Under the pieces are notes generated by a model. That model saw only the letters and a list, made by a program, of their open reading frames with translations. It was not told where the DNA came from and did not search any database. Below, piece after piece: positions 26,412 through 34,505 of a DNA stretch of 64,000 bases (the stretch's first letter is position 1; every line of letters begins with the position of its first letter). Source of the stretch: JBIYSM02 sp044759095 (GTDB taxonomy: Bacteria > Bacillota > Bacilli > Brevibacillales > Brevibacillaceae); assembly GCF_044759095.2 (NCBI RefSeq), contig NZ_JBIYSM020000002.1, forward strand, positions 95,120 to 159,119, in the 5' to 3' direction. The translations under genes and the position numbers were made by a program.

Positions 26412-27305
26412 TTACAGAAGTCCCAAGCGGCGGCTGATTTCGCTGCCCAATTTGCGCTTGACGTAGATTTCCCCAATCTGGTGTGGATCCTTAACGATGA
26501 CGGAGCGATTGTTTGTACGGATGGCAACGTACTTTTCCCCATTCTTATCCAATCCGCAGATCAACTCCGATCCGACCTCGACAAAAATGGCCACCACATG
26601 CTTGTCTCCCACCTTTTTTAGCGAAATTTTCGGGAATGGCGTAAGCATTGGGGTTGTCTTGTCTTGAATATATTGTGTAAGTGCGAGAATATACTTGTCT
26701 GGATCGCCATATTGTTCCAACTCTTGGTTGACCCCGATGATCTCCCCTTCATCGGAGATACCGAGAAACAAATTCCCATTGTTGGAGTTGGCAAAAGCTA
26801 CGACTGTTTTAATGATGCCGTTTTTGGAATACAAAAAGTCCCGTTTAAATTCGATCATGTCGTTTTCGCCCAGTTCGGTCGCCACTATCGGATCCTCTAT
26901 CCGTCCCAGGTAGCGGAAGCGACTGATCGCCCCCAGCCGGTAGACGTATTCTTCAAATATATCGGCGGGCAGGGTAATTTCCTCGATAAACGCGTCGGCA
27001 TTCTGCCACAACTTGTACGTTTGCGCAGAAAAGCACATATCGAACAGCACGTTGCTGCCCAACGATTTGATGTTCATGCCAATAGCGGCGGATTGAAGCG
27101 TCGACGGTTCATAAGATTCAGCCGCTTCTACTTCCAGAACTCCGCTGTGCAACAGAAAATCGAAGTAGTGACGCGGCAATGAAACTCCAGGTTTCAACAG
27201 TTCACGCTGTTCATCCCGCCGCTTCAGCAGATGGTACAGATCAAACTGAACCTCATGCTCACTGACTCGGTTGATGGCGGCAAGAAAATTACAGAAATAT
27301 CGCAT
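26412..27305 (-). CDS. AlbA_2 (Schlafen-type) domain protein
   Basis: 297 residues. From about residue 140 the sequence reads IEFKRDFLYSKNG, VVAFANSNNGNLFLGI and GEIIGVN, the AlbA_2 putative nucleic-acid-binding fold. The N-terminal 130 residues do not match a family I know. AlbA_2 proteins are often called ATP-binding or transcriptional regulators, but function is rarely shown. GAGGGGAATT precedes the ATG. No partner gene points to a defence system here. Confidence 0.75.
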   Translation of the reverse strand: MRYFCNFLAAINRVSEHEVQFDLYHLLKRRDEQRELLKPGVSLPRHYFDFLLHSGVLEVEAAESYEPSTLQSAAIGMNIKSLGSNVLFDMCFSAQTYKLWQNADAFIEEITLPADIFEEYVYRLGAISRFRYLGRIEDPIVATELGENDMIEFKRDFLYSKNGIIKTVVAFANSNNGNLFLGISDEGEIIGVNQELEQYGDPDKYILALTQYIQDKTTPMLTPFPKISLKKVGDKHVVAIFVEVGSELICGLDKNGEKYVAIRTNNRSVIVKDPHQIGEIYVKRKLGSEISRRLGLL

Positions 27306-27365
27306 AATTCCCCTCGTTCTATTGGTGTAGTTCTTTGGTCTTATTGTAATGGGACTTTCACTTAT

Positions 27366-27551
27366 TTACCACTTTTTTTCGTTGAGCAGAAAACGTTCTT
27401 TTACCTGGTTCATTGGAATCAGGCGTTGTTCCTCTTGACTGGGATGGATGAGAAGAATATAACGCGCATGTTCGTTACGCTGTAACAGGCGTTTGATCAG
27501 CCGGCCTGCTGTAAAGCCGGGAAAACCGGTAAAAAAATAGGTTTGGCTCAT
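27366..27551 (-). pseudogene. N-terminal fragment of an SDR/NAD-dependent epimerase-like gene
   Basis: 61 residues beginning MSQTYFFTGFPGFTAGRLI, which is the start of a Rossmann-fold SDR protein of the fatty-acyl-reductase-like group, normally about 350 residues or more. The frame stops shortly after the first beta-alpha-beta unit. A good ribosome site (CAGGAGGGCAG) is kept, so the 5' end is intact and the 3' part has been lost. The product could not bind substrate. An expressed short protein cannot be excluded. Confidence 0.65.
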
Positions 27552-27604
27552 GACTGCCCTCCTGACAAGCGAATCCTTTCTCCCCCTACATTATATGCAA
27601 TCTT

Positions 27605-27651
27605 CTAAAAAATCAGCAAGCGGCATGCCTGAATGCACAGGATGCCACTTG
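27605..27651 (-). terminator. Rho-independent terminator after the SCP2 gene
   Basis: Arms AAGTGGCAT/ATGCCGCTT (one mismatch) on the minus strand, then CTGATTTTTTAG. Confidence 0.75.
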
Positions 27652-27659
27652 AAATGTTG

Positions 27660-27989
27660 TTATTGATATTTTTGCAAAATGGACTGGAGCTTCAAGGAAA
27701 GGGACAGGTCTCCCTTTACTTTCAGTTTGCCCATCATGAAAGCGGAAGTGGGGTTGAGTTCACCCTTGACCAACTTGATAAAGTTGGCGTCAGACATCTC
27801 CAATATGCACTTTGGTTCATCCAAAGTCCCCTGATGGAAGGAGACTTGATCGTCCGCAAATTTCACCTGGTACGTACCTCCGTCCTCTCCGCTCAAGTGG
27901 AACTGGTAGACGGCCTGAAAGCCGGATATGCCTTTCGGATTTTCATTTATTTTTTCTGCAAGTACAGACAACGTCGCTTGCACGGACAT
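27660..27989 (-). CDS. SCP2 sterol-binding domain protein
   Basis: 109 residues, a stand-alone SCP2-like fold. Diagnostic blocks are CILEMSDANFIKLVKGELNP, and AFMMGKLKVKGDLSLSLKLQ. Single-domain SCP2 proteins are thought to bind lipids or acyl-CoA; the ligand is unknown. Cytoplasmic, no signal peptide. Separated by 19 bases from the YbjQ-family gene upstream, so probably one unit. Confidence 0.88.
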   Translation of the reverse strand: MSVQATLSVLAEKINENPKGISGFQAVYQFHLSGEDGGTYQVKFADDQVSFHQGTLDEPKCILEMSDANFIKLVKGELNPTSAFMMGKLKVKGDLSLSLKLQSILQKYQ

Positions 27990-28008
27990 CGCTTTCTCCT
28001 CTGTAGAT

Positions 28009-28326
28009 TCATTTTTTAAGTTTTACCGCGGTTCCCGTGGCGACGCAAATCATCATGCCGTCACGCAGTGTTTCAAAATCGAGATCAACGCCGATTACCG
28101 CGTCGGCCCCCATGCGGCGGGCCTTTGTCTTCATTTCTTCAATGGCAAGCTCACGCCCTTCGGCCAGTTTGCTCTCGTAGGCGCCGCTTCGGCCACCGAT
28201 AATGTCTGTAATGCCAGCCAGGAAGTCACGAACCACGTTGGCCCCCATAATGGTTTCTCCGCTGACGATTCCAATGTACTGTTCAATCTCCTTGCCCTGA
28301 AGTGTGCTGGTGGTGCTCACGATCAT
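28009..28326 (-). CDS. YbjQ/UPF0145 heavy-metal-binding-like domain protein
   Basis: 105 residues, the family length. Conserved pieces are GIVSGETIMGANVVRDF, KARRMGADAVIGVDLDFE and MMICVATGTAVKL. Members form pentameric rings; the function is unclear and the metal-binding name is historical. GAAGGAGGGAATC precedes the ATG. Confidence 0.9.
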   Translation of the reverse strand: MIVSTTSTLQGKEIEQYIGIVSGETIMGANVVRDFLAGITDIIGGRSGAYESKLAEGRELAIEEMKTKARRMGADAVIGVDLDFETLRDGMMICVATGTAVKLKK

Positions 28327-28472
28327 GTTGATTCCCTCCTTCTTCCTTTTCCGATTCCTCTTTTCATTATGGCTGAAATACCAAAAAGATACAAAAGTTT
28401 TTCTCTACCGGTTATGATTAGGAAAAACGGTTCAACCTACGACTAACCTCACAATGAAGGTGGAGAAGCGAT

Positions 28473-28607
28473 ATGACAAGAGAAAACGACCGGCAAAGAG
28501 AGACGGAAGCATTGACACAGCTGGTGGAGCTGATCAACGCCAAAGGGGACACGGGCGAAATCAACGCCATCCTGGAGAAAGGCGACCAAAAGGAACAGGA
28601 CCAGTAA
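28473..28607 (+). CDS. Small acidic protein, unknown (44 residues)
   Basis: Found by eye. ATG at 28473 with GGTGGAG a suitable distance upstream; 44 codons ending TAA at 28607. Starts MTRENDRQRETEALTQLVEL and continues through an INAKGDTGEINAILEKGDQK stretch. Highly charged, helix-prone, no Cys or membrane segment. A hairpin terminator follows about 30 bases after the stop, which supports a real short gene. No family recognised. Confidence 0.55.
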   Translation: MTRENDRQRETEALTQLVELINAKGDTGEINAILEKGDQKEQDQ

Positions 28608-28636
28608 CAAATTGGCCAGATAGAGATACAGACACA

Positions 28637-28672
28637 GGCCCTCTGTCGTGTTCATTCGGCAGAGGGTCTTCG
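28637..28672 (+). terminator. Terminator-like hairpin after the small ORF
   Basis: CCCTCTG and CAGAGGG arms (28639-28645, 28660-28666), then a T/C-rich stretch TCTTCGCCTCTT. The T-run is imperfect. Confidence 0.55.
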
Positions 28673-28830
28673 CCTCTTCCAGAAATTCATGTTGATGATA
28701 GTCATTTCTCCCCAGTCATTCTTTGACAAACTGTGGTATTTTGAACGTGGCGGATGAAAAATGGAAACATGTTGTCCATGGGAAGACAAATAGAGACAGA
28801 AGCGTTTCATTACATAAAAGAGGGAGAGCC

Positions 28831-30006
28831 ATGTATCGAACGAGAACGGATCGAATAAAAGCCGAACGCAAGCAAAAACGACGCAGACAAAGCTGGTTGA
28901 TGGTGCTAACGGGAACCTTGCTGGGTGTATTTCTTCTGATTGCCGCCTATCTGAATCTCCCTGCAAATCCTCCTAACGAGATTTCTCAACCGGGCGAAAC
29001 GGATCACCCTCCTCAACCGATTGAAAACGGAGCCCTGCCAGGCAGCGAGACGCAAGCCGGCAGCGTGGAGCCGCAAGTCAATCTGACGTTTGTCGGAGAT
29101 GTGATGATGTCAGGCAATGTAGAAACCATGCTGAAAGAAAACGGGTACGATTACCCGTATGCGCATGTGAGCTCGATCTTTCAGCGCGATGATTATACGA
29201 TTGCCAATCTGGAAACACCAGTGACGAAAATCGGTACGCCGGCGAATAAAGAGTACGTGTATAAATCGCCTCCGGAGGCAGTCCCTCCGCTAAAAGCAAG
29301 CGGTGTCGATCTTGTGAATCTGGCAAACAACCATTCGATGGACCAAGGTGTGGATGGTCTGCTTGACACGTTTAAGGTACTGGATGCGAACGATGTGAAA
29401 TACGTCGGTGCAGGTACCGACGCAAACCGAGCGTACGAACCAGTCCTGGTTGAGCGGAACGGCATCAAGCTGGCTTTCCTTGGATTCAGCAGGGTTGTCC
29501 CTGAAGTGAGCTGGTATGCCGGCAAAAACAAGCCGGGCCTCGCCGTTTCCTACGACCCGACACGGGCGATCGAAGCCATTCGAAGAGCAAAAGAGAAGGC
29601 AGACCTCGTTATTGTCATAGCGCATTGGGGCAAGGAGAAGGAGGATTATCCCGTTGACCACCAGAGGGATCTGGCCCGCCGGTACATTGATGCAGGCGCC
29701 GACCTGATCATCGGCGGACACCCGCATGTGCTGCAAGGATTCGAATGGTACAAAAACAAGTGGATCGCGTACAGCCTGGGCAACTTCATTTTCACCCGTT
29801 CCAGCTATGCAAAAACTTGGGAAACCATGGTGCTGCAGGCAACGTGCACCAAACAAAGCTGTGATTTGAAAATGCTCCCGTACCGTGCGGAGCTGGGGAG
29901 ATCGGTACCGATGAACGAAGAGGACGGCAGAAAGCTGCTGGAGCGCGTAGAAGCAATCTCGACGAACGTGCGCATCGAGTCGGATGGAACGGTAAAAAAA
30001 CCTTGA
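28831..30006 (+). CDS. CapA/PgsA-like protein (poly-gamma-glutamate synthesis family)
   Basis: I start at the ATG at 28831 (MYRTRTDRIKAERKQKRRR) with AGAGGGAG before it. 391 residues. A basic cytoplasmic N-terminus, one transmembrane helix (about 20-41) and an extracellular CapA metallophosphatase-like domain: FVGDVMMSGNVE, IANLETPVTKIG, VNLANNHSMDQG, VIVIAHWGKE and IIGGHPHVLQG, AYSLGNFIF. No capB or capC lies nearby, so polyglutamate synthesis cannot be assumed; solitary CapA-like proteins are common. Confidence 0.88.
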   Translation: MYRTRTDRIKAERKQKRRRQSWLMVLTGTLLGVFLLIAAYLNLPANPPNEISQPGETDHPPQPIENGALPGSETQAGSVEPQVNLTFVGDVMMSGNVETMLKENGYDYPYAHVSSIFQRDDYTIANLETPVTKIGTPANKEYVYKSPPEAVPPLKASGVDLVNLANNHSMDQGVDGLLDTFKVLDANDVKYVGAGTDANRAYEPVLVERNGIKLAFLGFSRVVPEVSWYAGKNKPGLAVSYDPTRAIEAIRRAKEKADLVIVIAHWGKEKEDYPVDHQRDLARRYIDAGADLIIGGHPHVLQGFEWYKNKWIAYSLGNFIFTRSSYAKTWETMVLQATCTKQSCDLKMLPYRAELGRSVPMNEEDGRKLLERVEAISTNVRIESDGTVKKP

Positions 30007-30057
30007 AATAACGGTTCGGGGTGTAGATAGAACGAAGATAGGACCCTTCGCATGGCT

Positions 30058-30220
30058 TCACCCCACCACTCCCCGATCCAACGCCCGGTAACGGATCGCC
30101 TCCGCTACATGAGAAGCCTCGATGCGTTCGGACTGCTCCAGATCGGCGATGGTGGGGGCTCCTTTCATGATACGGTCGTAGGCTTGGGAGCTAAGACCCA
30201 ACGTCGCTGACGATAGCGTT
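30058..30220 (-). pseudogene. comM 3'-end fragment
   Basis: Translated by hand on the minus strand, the piece ends ASHVAEAIRYRALDRGVVG and stop, and includes TLGLSSQAYDRI and TIADLEQSERI. It aligns without gaps to the last 52 residues of the full ComM encoded at 36486-38021, about 69% identical. Nothing upstream continues the frame. It is a remnant of a second, diverged comM-like gene. It lies in the same orientation as comM, with about 6 kb (GNAT, repeat copy B, qox) between them. Confidence 0.8.
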
Positions 30221-30553
30221 CCAGCTGAATCTCCCGTTCTCGAAGATTTCTTCGTTTTACATATTCTTTGCTTCGCTAAAAAACCTTTTTCGCAAGTTAC
30301 CTATCCTGTCTTCCAAACAATCATGGCCGTTATCTGCCCATCCCCCTACAGCTCCGCGATTGTCACGGTGTATACCCGATCCGATAGCCGTACGTCGTCG
30401 CAGATAGACGAAGATTGTGGACGATTTCAAAAAAACGCGAAACCTTGCGAGAATCGCAGGATTTTAGAGAAAAGTGAACCTACATAGAGGGAGGATGGTT
30501 GAGTATGAATAGATAAAACGTATATTAGTGATTAAAATAATAGAGACTGTGGA
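30221..30553. other. Gene-free stretch between the comM fragment and the GNAT gene
   Basis: No open frame, hairpin or repeat I can support. The last 80 bases before the GNAT gene become AT-rich and may hold its promoter, but no clear -35/-10 pair was found. Confidence 0.5.
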
Positions 30554-30562
30554 GTGATTTTT

Positions 30563-31018
30563 TTGGATATGAAACTAGATGATTTAACTGGATCTGAAGT
30601 GGCGGCATTAATCGGGGAACATCTTCAGAGTATGGCACTTCATTCCCCGCCAGAAAGTAGACATGCCCTAAATCTTGAGGGATTGAAAAGTCCAGAAATT
30701 ACATTCTGGAGTGCATGGGAACAAGATGAATTAGTTGGTTGCGGGGCACTTAAGGAACTTGATGGTCAACATGGAGAGATAAAATCAATGCGAACTTCTT
30801 CATCACATCTAAGAAAGGGTGTAGCGAAGCGAATCCTTGAACACATCATTGAAGAAGCCAAGCGACGTGGCTATCAGCGGCTAAGTCTGGAAACTGGCTC
30901 AATGGATGCTTTCGAACCAGCTAGAAGACTATATGCAAGTTTTGGGTTTCAATATTGTAAGCCGTTTTCGGATTACATTGAGGACCCAAATAGTGTATTT
31001 ATGACAAAGGAATTATGA
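30563..31018 (+). CDS. GNAT family N-acetyltransferase
   Basis: Start at a TTG (30563, MDMKLDDLTGSEV) eight bases after GGAG; an upstream in-frame GTG at 30554 overlaps that site. 151 residues. Acetyl-CoA-binding motif SSHLRKGVAKRILEHII, then EAKRRGYQRLSLETGS and ARRLYASFGFQYC are typical GNAT motifs A and B. Substrate unknown. The base composition is clearly richer in A+T than its neighbours, and it is one of few plus-strand genes, which suggests recent transfer. Confidence 0.88.
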   Translation: MDMKLDDLTGSEVAALIGEHLQSMALHSPPESRHALNLEGLKSPEITFWSAWEQDELVGCGALKELDGQHGEIKSMRTSSSHLRKGVAKRILEHIIEEAKRRGYQRLSLETGSMDAFEPARRLYASFGFQYCKPFSDYIEDPNSVFMTKEL

Positions 31019-31374
31019 GTTCGTTCTTGTGCGTCCATCCTTTTGGGGCGTTGTAAAAACTAACAGATAGCTATGTGAGGGTTAACAACTGGCTAGAAGT
31101 TTGGGATTATTTTTTGAGTTGATGTTGAACGCTTATAAACCTCGCCGCAAGCGTGCAGCGAAGACCTGTTTGCAATTCGATTTGAAATGGTCTGGACATT
31201 CTGATCCTTCCCGCTATTTCTAACAGGCGGGGTTCCGAAATCAAGTAAAAAAAGCTTCGATTGAAGCCCTCTCGAAGAAGCTGGTTCTTCGTTAGAGGAA
31301 ACTTTTTATGCGTTCCGGAAAGTTTATTTCAGGACGCTTTCACACGGTGAAGCCCTTAAACTTTCCTACACGAT
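31019..31374. other. Gene-free stretch after the GNAT gene
   Basis: No coding frame supported. One strong stem-loop at about 31282-31316 (CCTCT-CGAAGAA paired with TTCTTCG-AGAGG, five-base loop) followed by ACTTTTT could terminate the GNAT transcript, although it lies over 250 bases after the stop. Confidence 0.45.
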
Positions 31375-31522
31375 AAGAAAACCCACCCGGCATTAGCTAT
31401 CCTCAACCCACTCGGCGTTAGCTATCGCTGAGCCGAGTGGGGTCCCTTTCTTCGCCGGGCGGGGCCCCGAACACTTTCCTAGTGGCTGTATGGGATGTCC
31501 AATTTTATAAATTCCTTTATGC
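31375..31522. repeat. Palindromic repeat, copy B (doubly nested form)
   Basis: Starts AAGAAAACCCACCCGGC. Outer arms CCCACCCGGC and GCCGGGCGGGG, inner arms CCCACTCGGC and GCCGAGTGGGG, and the same tail with GATGTCCAATTTTATAAATT. Directly abuts the qox terminator. Confidence 0.85.
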
Positions 31523-31523
31523 T

Positions 31524-31558
31524 AAAAAAAGCTCACCCTCGTTAAGGGGTGAGCTTTT
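31524..31558 (-). terminator. Rho-independent terminator after qoxD
   Basis: AGCTCACCC/GGGTGAGCT arms with seven T on the minus strand. Confidence 0.9.
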
Positions 31559-31572
31559 CTCTTCCTGTCATC

Positions 31573-31896
31573 CTATTGAACCTGTGAGTTGAACGTCATG
31601 ATCCACATGGAGCCGGCCACGATGGTAAAGACAATCACTGCCCCCAGGATCAACGCCTGCACATTGTAGCGCGGCTTTTCCCCTTCGCGGATGTGCATGA
31701 AGAAAAACAGCTGGACGAAAAGCTGCAGCACAGCCATCACCATGATCGCAACAACCAGCGCCGTACCGCTCAGGACGTGATTCATGACGAGCACCAGCGG
31801 AATAATGGTCAGCACAATCGACAAGACAAAACCGATGACATACGACTTGAGGGAACCGTGGTTCCCTCCTTGACCGTGACTGTTATGATGCGTCAT
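31573..31896 (-). CDS. qoxD: Menaquinol oxidase (aa3-600 type) subunit IV
   Basis: 107 residues, three transmembrane helices (about 19-37, 45-70, 80-102) after a His/Gly-rich start. The pattern LQLFVQLFFFMHIREGEKPR is that of QoxD/CyoD. It helps assembly of subunit I. Last gene of the qox operon, one base after qoxC. Confidence 0.92.
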   Translation of the reverse strand: MTHHNSHGQGGNHGSLKSYVIGFVLSIVLTIIPLVLVMNHVLSGTALVVAIMVMAVLQLFVQLFFFMHIREGEKPRYNVQALILGAVIVFTIVAGSMWIMTFNSQVQ

Positions 31897-31897
31897 C

Positions 31898-32512
31898 TTA
31901 CATCACCCCCATCAGGTAAACAACGGTGAACAGGAAGATCCACACGACGTCGAGGAAGTGCCAGTACAGACTGAGGTTGGTTACCTTGCGGCGGGTGACC
32001 GGTGTAATGCCGCGGCGGGCGAGCTGGATCATCAAGGCAGTCATCCAGAACAACCCCAGCGACACGTGCAGGCCGTGCGTTCCGACCAGCGTGTAAAACG
32101 CGGAGAGGAACGCGCTGGTGGAGATGGCTGCTCCCTCCGCCACCATGTGCATGAACTCGGTAACCTCCAAACCGATAAACGCCAGACCCAGCAGGGCGGT
32201 TACGACCAGCCAGCCGATCAGCTGCTTCACGTTTCCTTTGTGCATGGCCAGTGTAGCCAGGCCGCTGGTGAAGCTGCTTGTCAACAGAATAAATGTCTCC
32301 GCGATAACGCCCGGCATCTGGAACAGCTCTTTTCCAGTCGGGCCGCCGGCGACATTGTTCATCAACACAACATAAGTGGCAAACAACGTACCGAACAGGA
32401 TGCAGTCGGTGACCAGGAAGATCCAGAACCCGAGAACCTTGAGAGATTCGTGGTCCTCGTGCCCGTGGTCATGAGCATGCCCGTGTTCGTGATGCGTCAA
32501 GACTTGTTGCAT
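31898..32512 (-). CDS. qoxC: Menaquinol oxidase (aa3-600 type) subunit III
   Basis: 204 residues, His-rich N-terminus then five hydrophobic helices, including LGFWIFLVTDCILFGTLFAT and ALIGTHGLHV-like segments (here LVGTHGLHVSLGLFWM). Heme-copper oxidase subunit III. Start codon shares a base with the qoxB stop. Confidence 0.95.
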   Translation of the reverse strand: MQQVLTHHEHGHAHDHGHEDHESLKVLGFWIFLVTDCILFGTLFATYVVLMNNVAGGPTGKELFQMPGVIAETFILLTSSFTSGLATLAMHKGNVKQLIGWLVVTALLGLAFIGLEVTEFMHMVAEGAAISTSAFLSAFYTLVGTHGLHVSLGLFWMTALMIQLARRGITPVTRRKVTNLSLYWHFLDVVWIFLFTVVYLMGVM

Positions 32513-34482
32513 TACACAGCCCTCCCCAGGGAAGCCTCCGTGCGTCTCACTTCGTCCACCGGGATGTAGTAATCCGTGTCATATTGGAAGGAGCGCGCCC
32601 ACATGCATGCGCCCACGCCTGCCAAACCGATCACGATCATCCAGGTCCAGCCCCATACGAAGCCAAAACCGGCAATAAACCAGAAGACGGACATGATAAA
32701 CGGAATTCCCGAGTTTTTCGGCATGTGGATCGGTTCGAGATGAACCGGCTCCTCTTTTGCCGTGCCATTGGCTCTTGCCTGTTTCGTCACCCACCAGTCG
32801 TCCGCTTCTTTTACCTGCGGAACGACGGCGAAGTTGTACAACGGTGCCGGAGACGGAATCGACCATTCCAGCGTCCGGCCGTTCCACGGGTCGCCCGTGG
32901 TGTCGCGCTCCCCGTGTTTGATGCTGTACGCGATCTGCCATACCTGGAAGACGAAGCCCGCCCCCATCAGGAATGCACCGATCGTGGAAACCAGGTTGAG
33001 CGGCGCCCAGCCCATGTCCCAACCGTACGTGTAGTAGCGGCGTGTCATACCCATGAAACCAAGCGCGTATTGCGGCATGAAGCACACGTAGAAACCGATG
33101 TTCCAGAACCAGAAGCCCCATTTGCCGAGACGCTCATCCAGCTTGAAGCCGAACATCTTCGGCCACCAGTAGTAAATCCCTGCGAGGTATCCAAACACGA
33201 CCCCGCCGATCAGCACCTGGTGGAAGTGGGCGATCAGGAAATAGCTGTTGTGGTACTGATAATCCGCCGGAGCGACAGCCAGCATGACACCGGTAGCCCC
33301 CCCTACCAGGAAGCAGGGGATAAAGGCAATCGTCCACAGCATCGGCTGTTGGAACGAGATCCGTCCTCGGAACATGGTGAACAGCCAGTTGAATACCTTC
33401 ACCCCGGTCGGAATCGCAATCGCCATCGTCGAGATCGCGAAGAACGAGTTCACGTCAGCGCCTGCACCCATGGTAAAGAAGTGGTGAACCCAGGTAAAGA
33501 ACGAGAGAATACTGATGATGATCATGGCGAACACCATGGATTTGTAACCAAAAATCGCTTTCTTGGAGAACGTGGCCACGATTTCGGAGAAGATCCCGAA
33601 GGCCGGCAGAACCACGATATACACTTCCGGGTGTCCCCACATCCAGATCAGGTTGACATACATCATCGGGTTCCCGCCGCCATCCATGGTAAAGAAATGG
33701 GCGCCCAGGTAACGGTCGATGAAGAGCAGCGCCAGGGTTACCGTCAGGATCGGGAAGGCGAAGATGATGGTGATGCAGCTGGACAGAACCGACCAGGTGA
33801 ACAGCGGCATCTTCATCAGCTTCATGCCCGGCGCGCGCATTTTCAGGATGGTAACGAGGAAGTTGATCCCAGTCGCCAAACTTCCGATACCGGAAATCTG
33901 AATCCCCCAGATGTAGAAGTCCTGCCCGACACCGGGGCTAAACGCCTTCTCTGACAGCGGCGGATAGGCAAGCCAGCCGGAATCCGCGGAACCCCCGATG
34001 ACAAATGACAAGTTGAACAGCATCGCGCCGAAGAAGAACAGCCAGAAGCTGACGGCATTCAAAAACGGATAGGCGACGTCGCGCGCGCCGATCTGCAGCG
34101 GGACGACAATGTTAAAGAGCGCAAACATCATCGGCATCGCCATGAACAGGATCATGATCGTCCCGTGCGTGGTAAAGATGGCATTGTAGTGATCGGAGTG
34201 CAAAAACTGTATTTCGGGAAGCGCCAGCTGCAAACGCATCAAGAGCGCGTCCACCCCGCCGCGGAACAGCATCAGAAGCGACGCGATCAGGTACATGATC
34301 CCGATCTTTTTGTGGTCAACGGTTGTCAGCCATTCACGCCACAGCCATCCCCACTTTTTGTACTTGGTCAGAACAAAGATGATGGCTGCCATGGTGAGGA
34401 CGATAGAAACATCCGCCCCGTAGATCAGCGGGTCACCAGTGACAAAAAACGTGGATGCGAAAGACTTGATGTTCTCCCACAT
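32512..34482 (-). CDS. qoxB: Menaquinol oxidase (aa3-600 type) subunit I
   Basis: 656 residues, close to Bacillus subtilis QoxB (about 649). N-terminus FVTGDPLIYGADVS is characteristic of QoxB. Heme and CuB ligands are visible: HYNAIFTTHGTIM, WGHPEVYIVVLPAFG with the His-Tyr cross-link pair, HHFFTMGAGA, and the HFH pair in LIAHFHQVLIGG. The residue after HFH is Gln where Tyr is usual. Reduces oxygen to water and pumps protons. Confidence 0.96.
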   Translation of the reverse strand: MWENIKSFASTFFVTGDPLIYGADVSIVLTMAAIIFVLTKYKKWGWLWREWLTTVDHKKIGIMYLIASLLMLFRGGVDALLMRLQLALPEIQFLHSDHYNAIFTTHGTIMILFMAMPMMFALFNIVVPLQIGARDVAYPFLNAVSFWLFFFGAMLFNLSFVIGGSADSGWLAYPPLSEKAFSPGVGQDFYIWGIQISGIGSLATGINFLVTILKMRAPGMKLMKMPLFTWSVLSSCITIIFAFPILTVTLALLFIDRYLGAHFFTMDGGGNPMMYVNLIWMWGHPEVYIVVLPAFGIFSEIVATFSKKAIFGYKSMVFAMIIISILSFFTWVHHFFTMGAGADVNSFFAISTMAIAIPTGVKVFNWLFTMFRGRISFQQPMLWTIAFIPCFLVGGATGVMLAVAPADYQYHNSYFLIAHFHQVLIGGVVFGYLAGIYYWWPKMFGFKLDERLGKWGFWFWNIGFYVCFMPQYALGFMGMTRRYYTYGWDMGWAPLNLVSTIGAFLMGAGFVFQVWQIAYSIKHGERDTTGDPWNGRTLEWSIPSPAPLYNFAVVPQVKEADDWWVTKQARANGTAKEEPVHLEPIHMPKNSGIPFIMSVFWFIAGFGFVWGWTWMIVIGLAGVGACMWARSFQYDTDYYIPVDEVRRTEASLGRAV

Positions 34483-34505
34483 TCGGTGTTCCTCCTCCCT
34501 CTCGG

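Noticed and set aside
26412..27305. Anti-phage defence gene (Schlafen/AlbA_2)
   Set aside because: AlbA_2 domains occur in many housekeeping contexts; no defence partner or typical operon is present here.
28831..30006. Poly-gamma-glutamate capsule locus
   Set aside because: Only a CapA-like protein is found, with no CapB, CapC or CapE homologue nearby.
32584..33954. Plus-strand open frame of 456 codons over qoxB
   Set aside because: Antisense shadow of the oxidase subunit; no recognisable domain.
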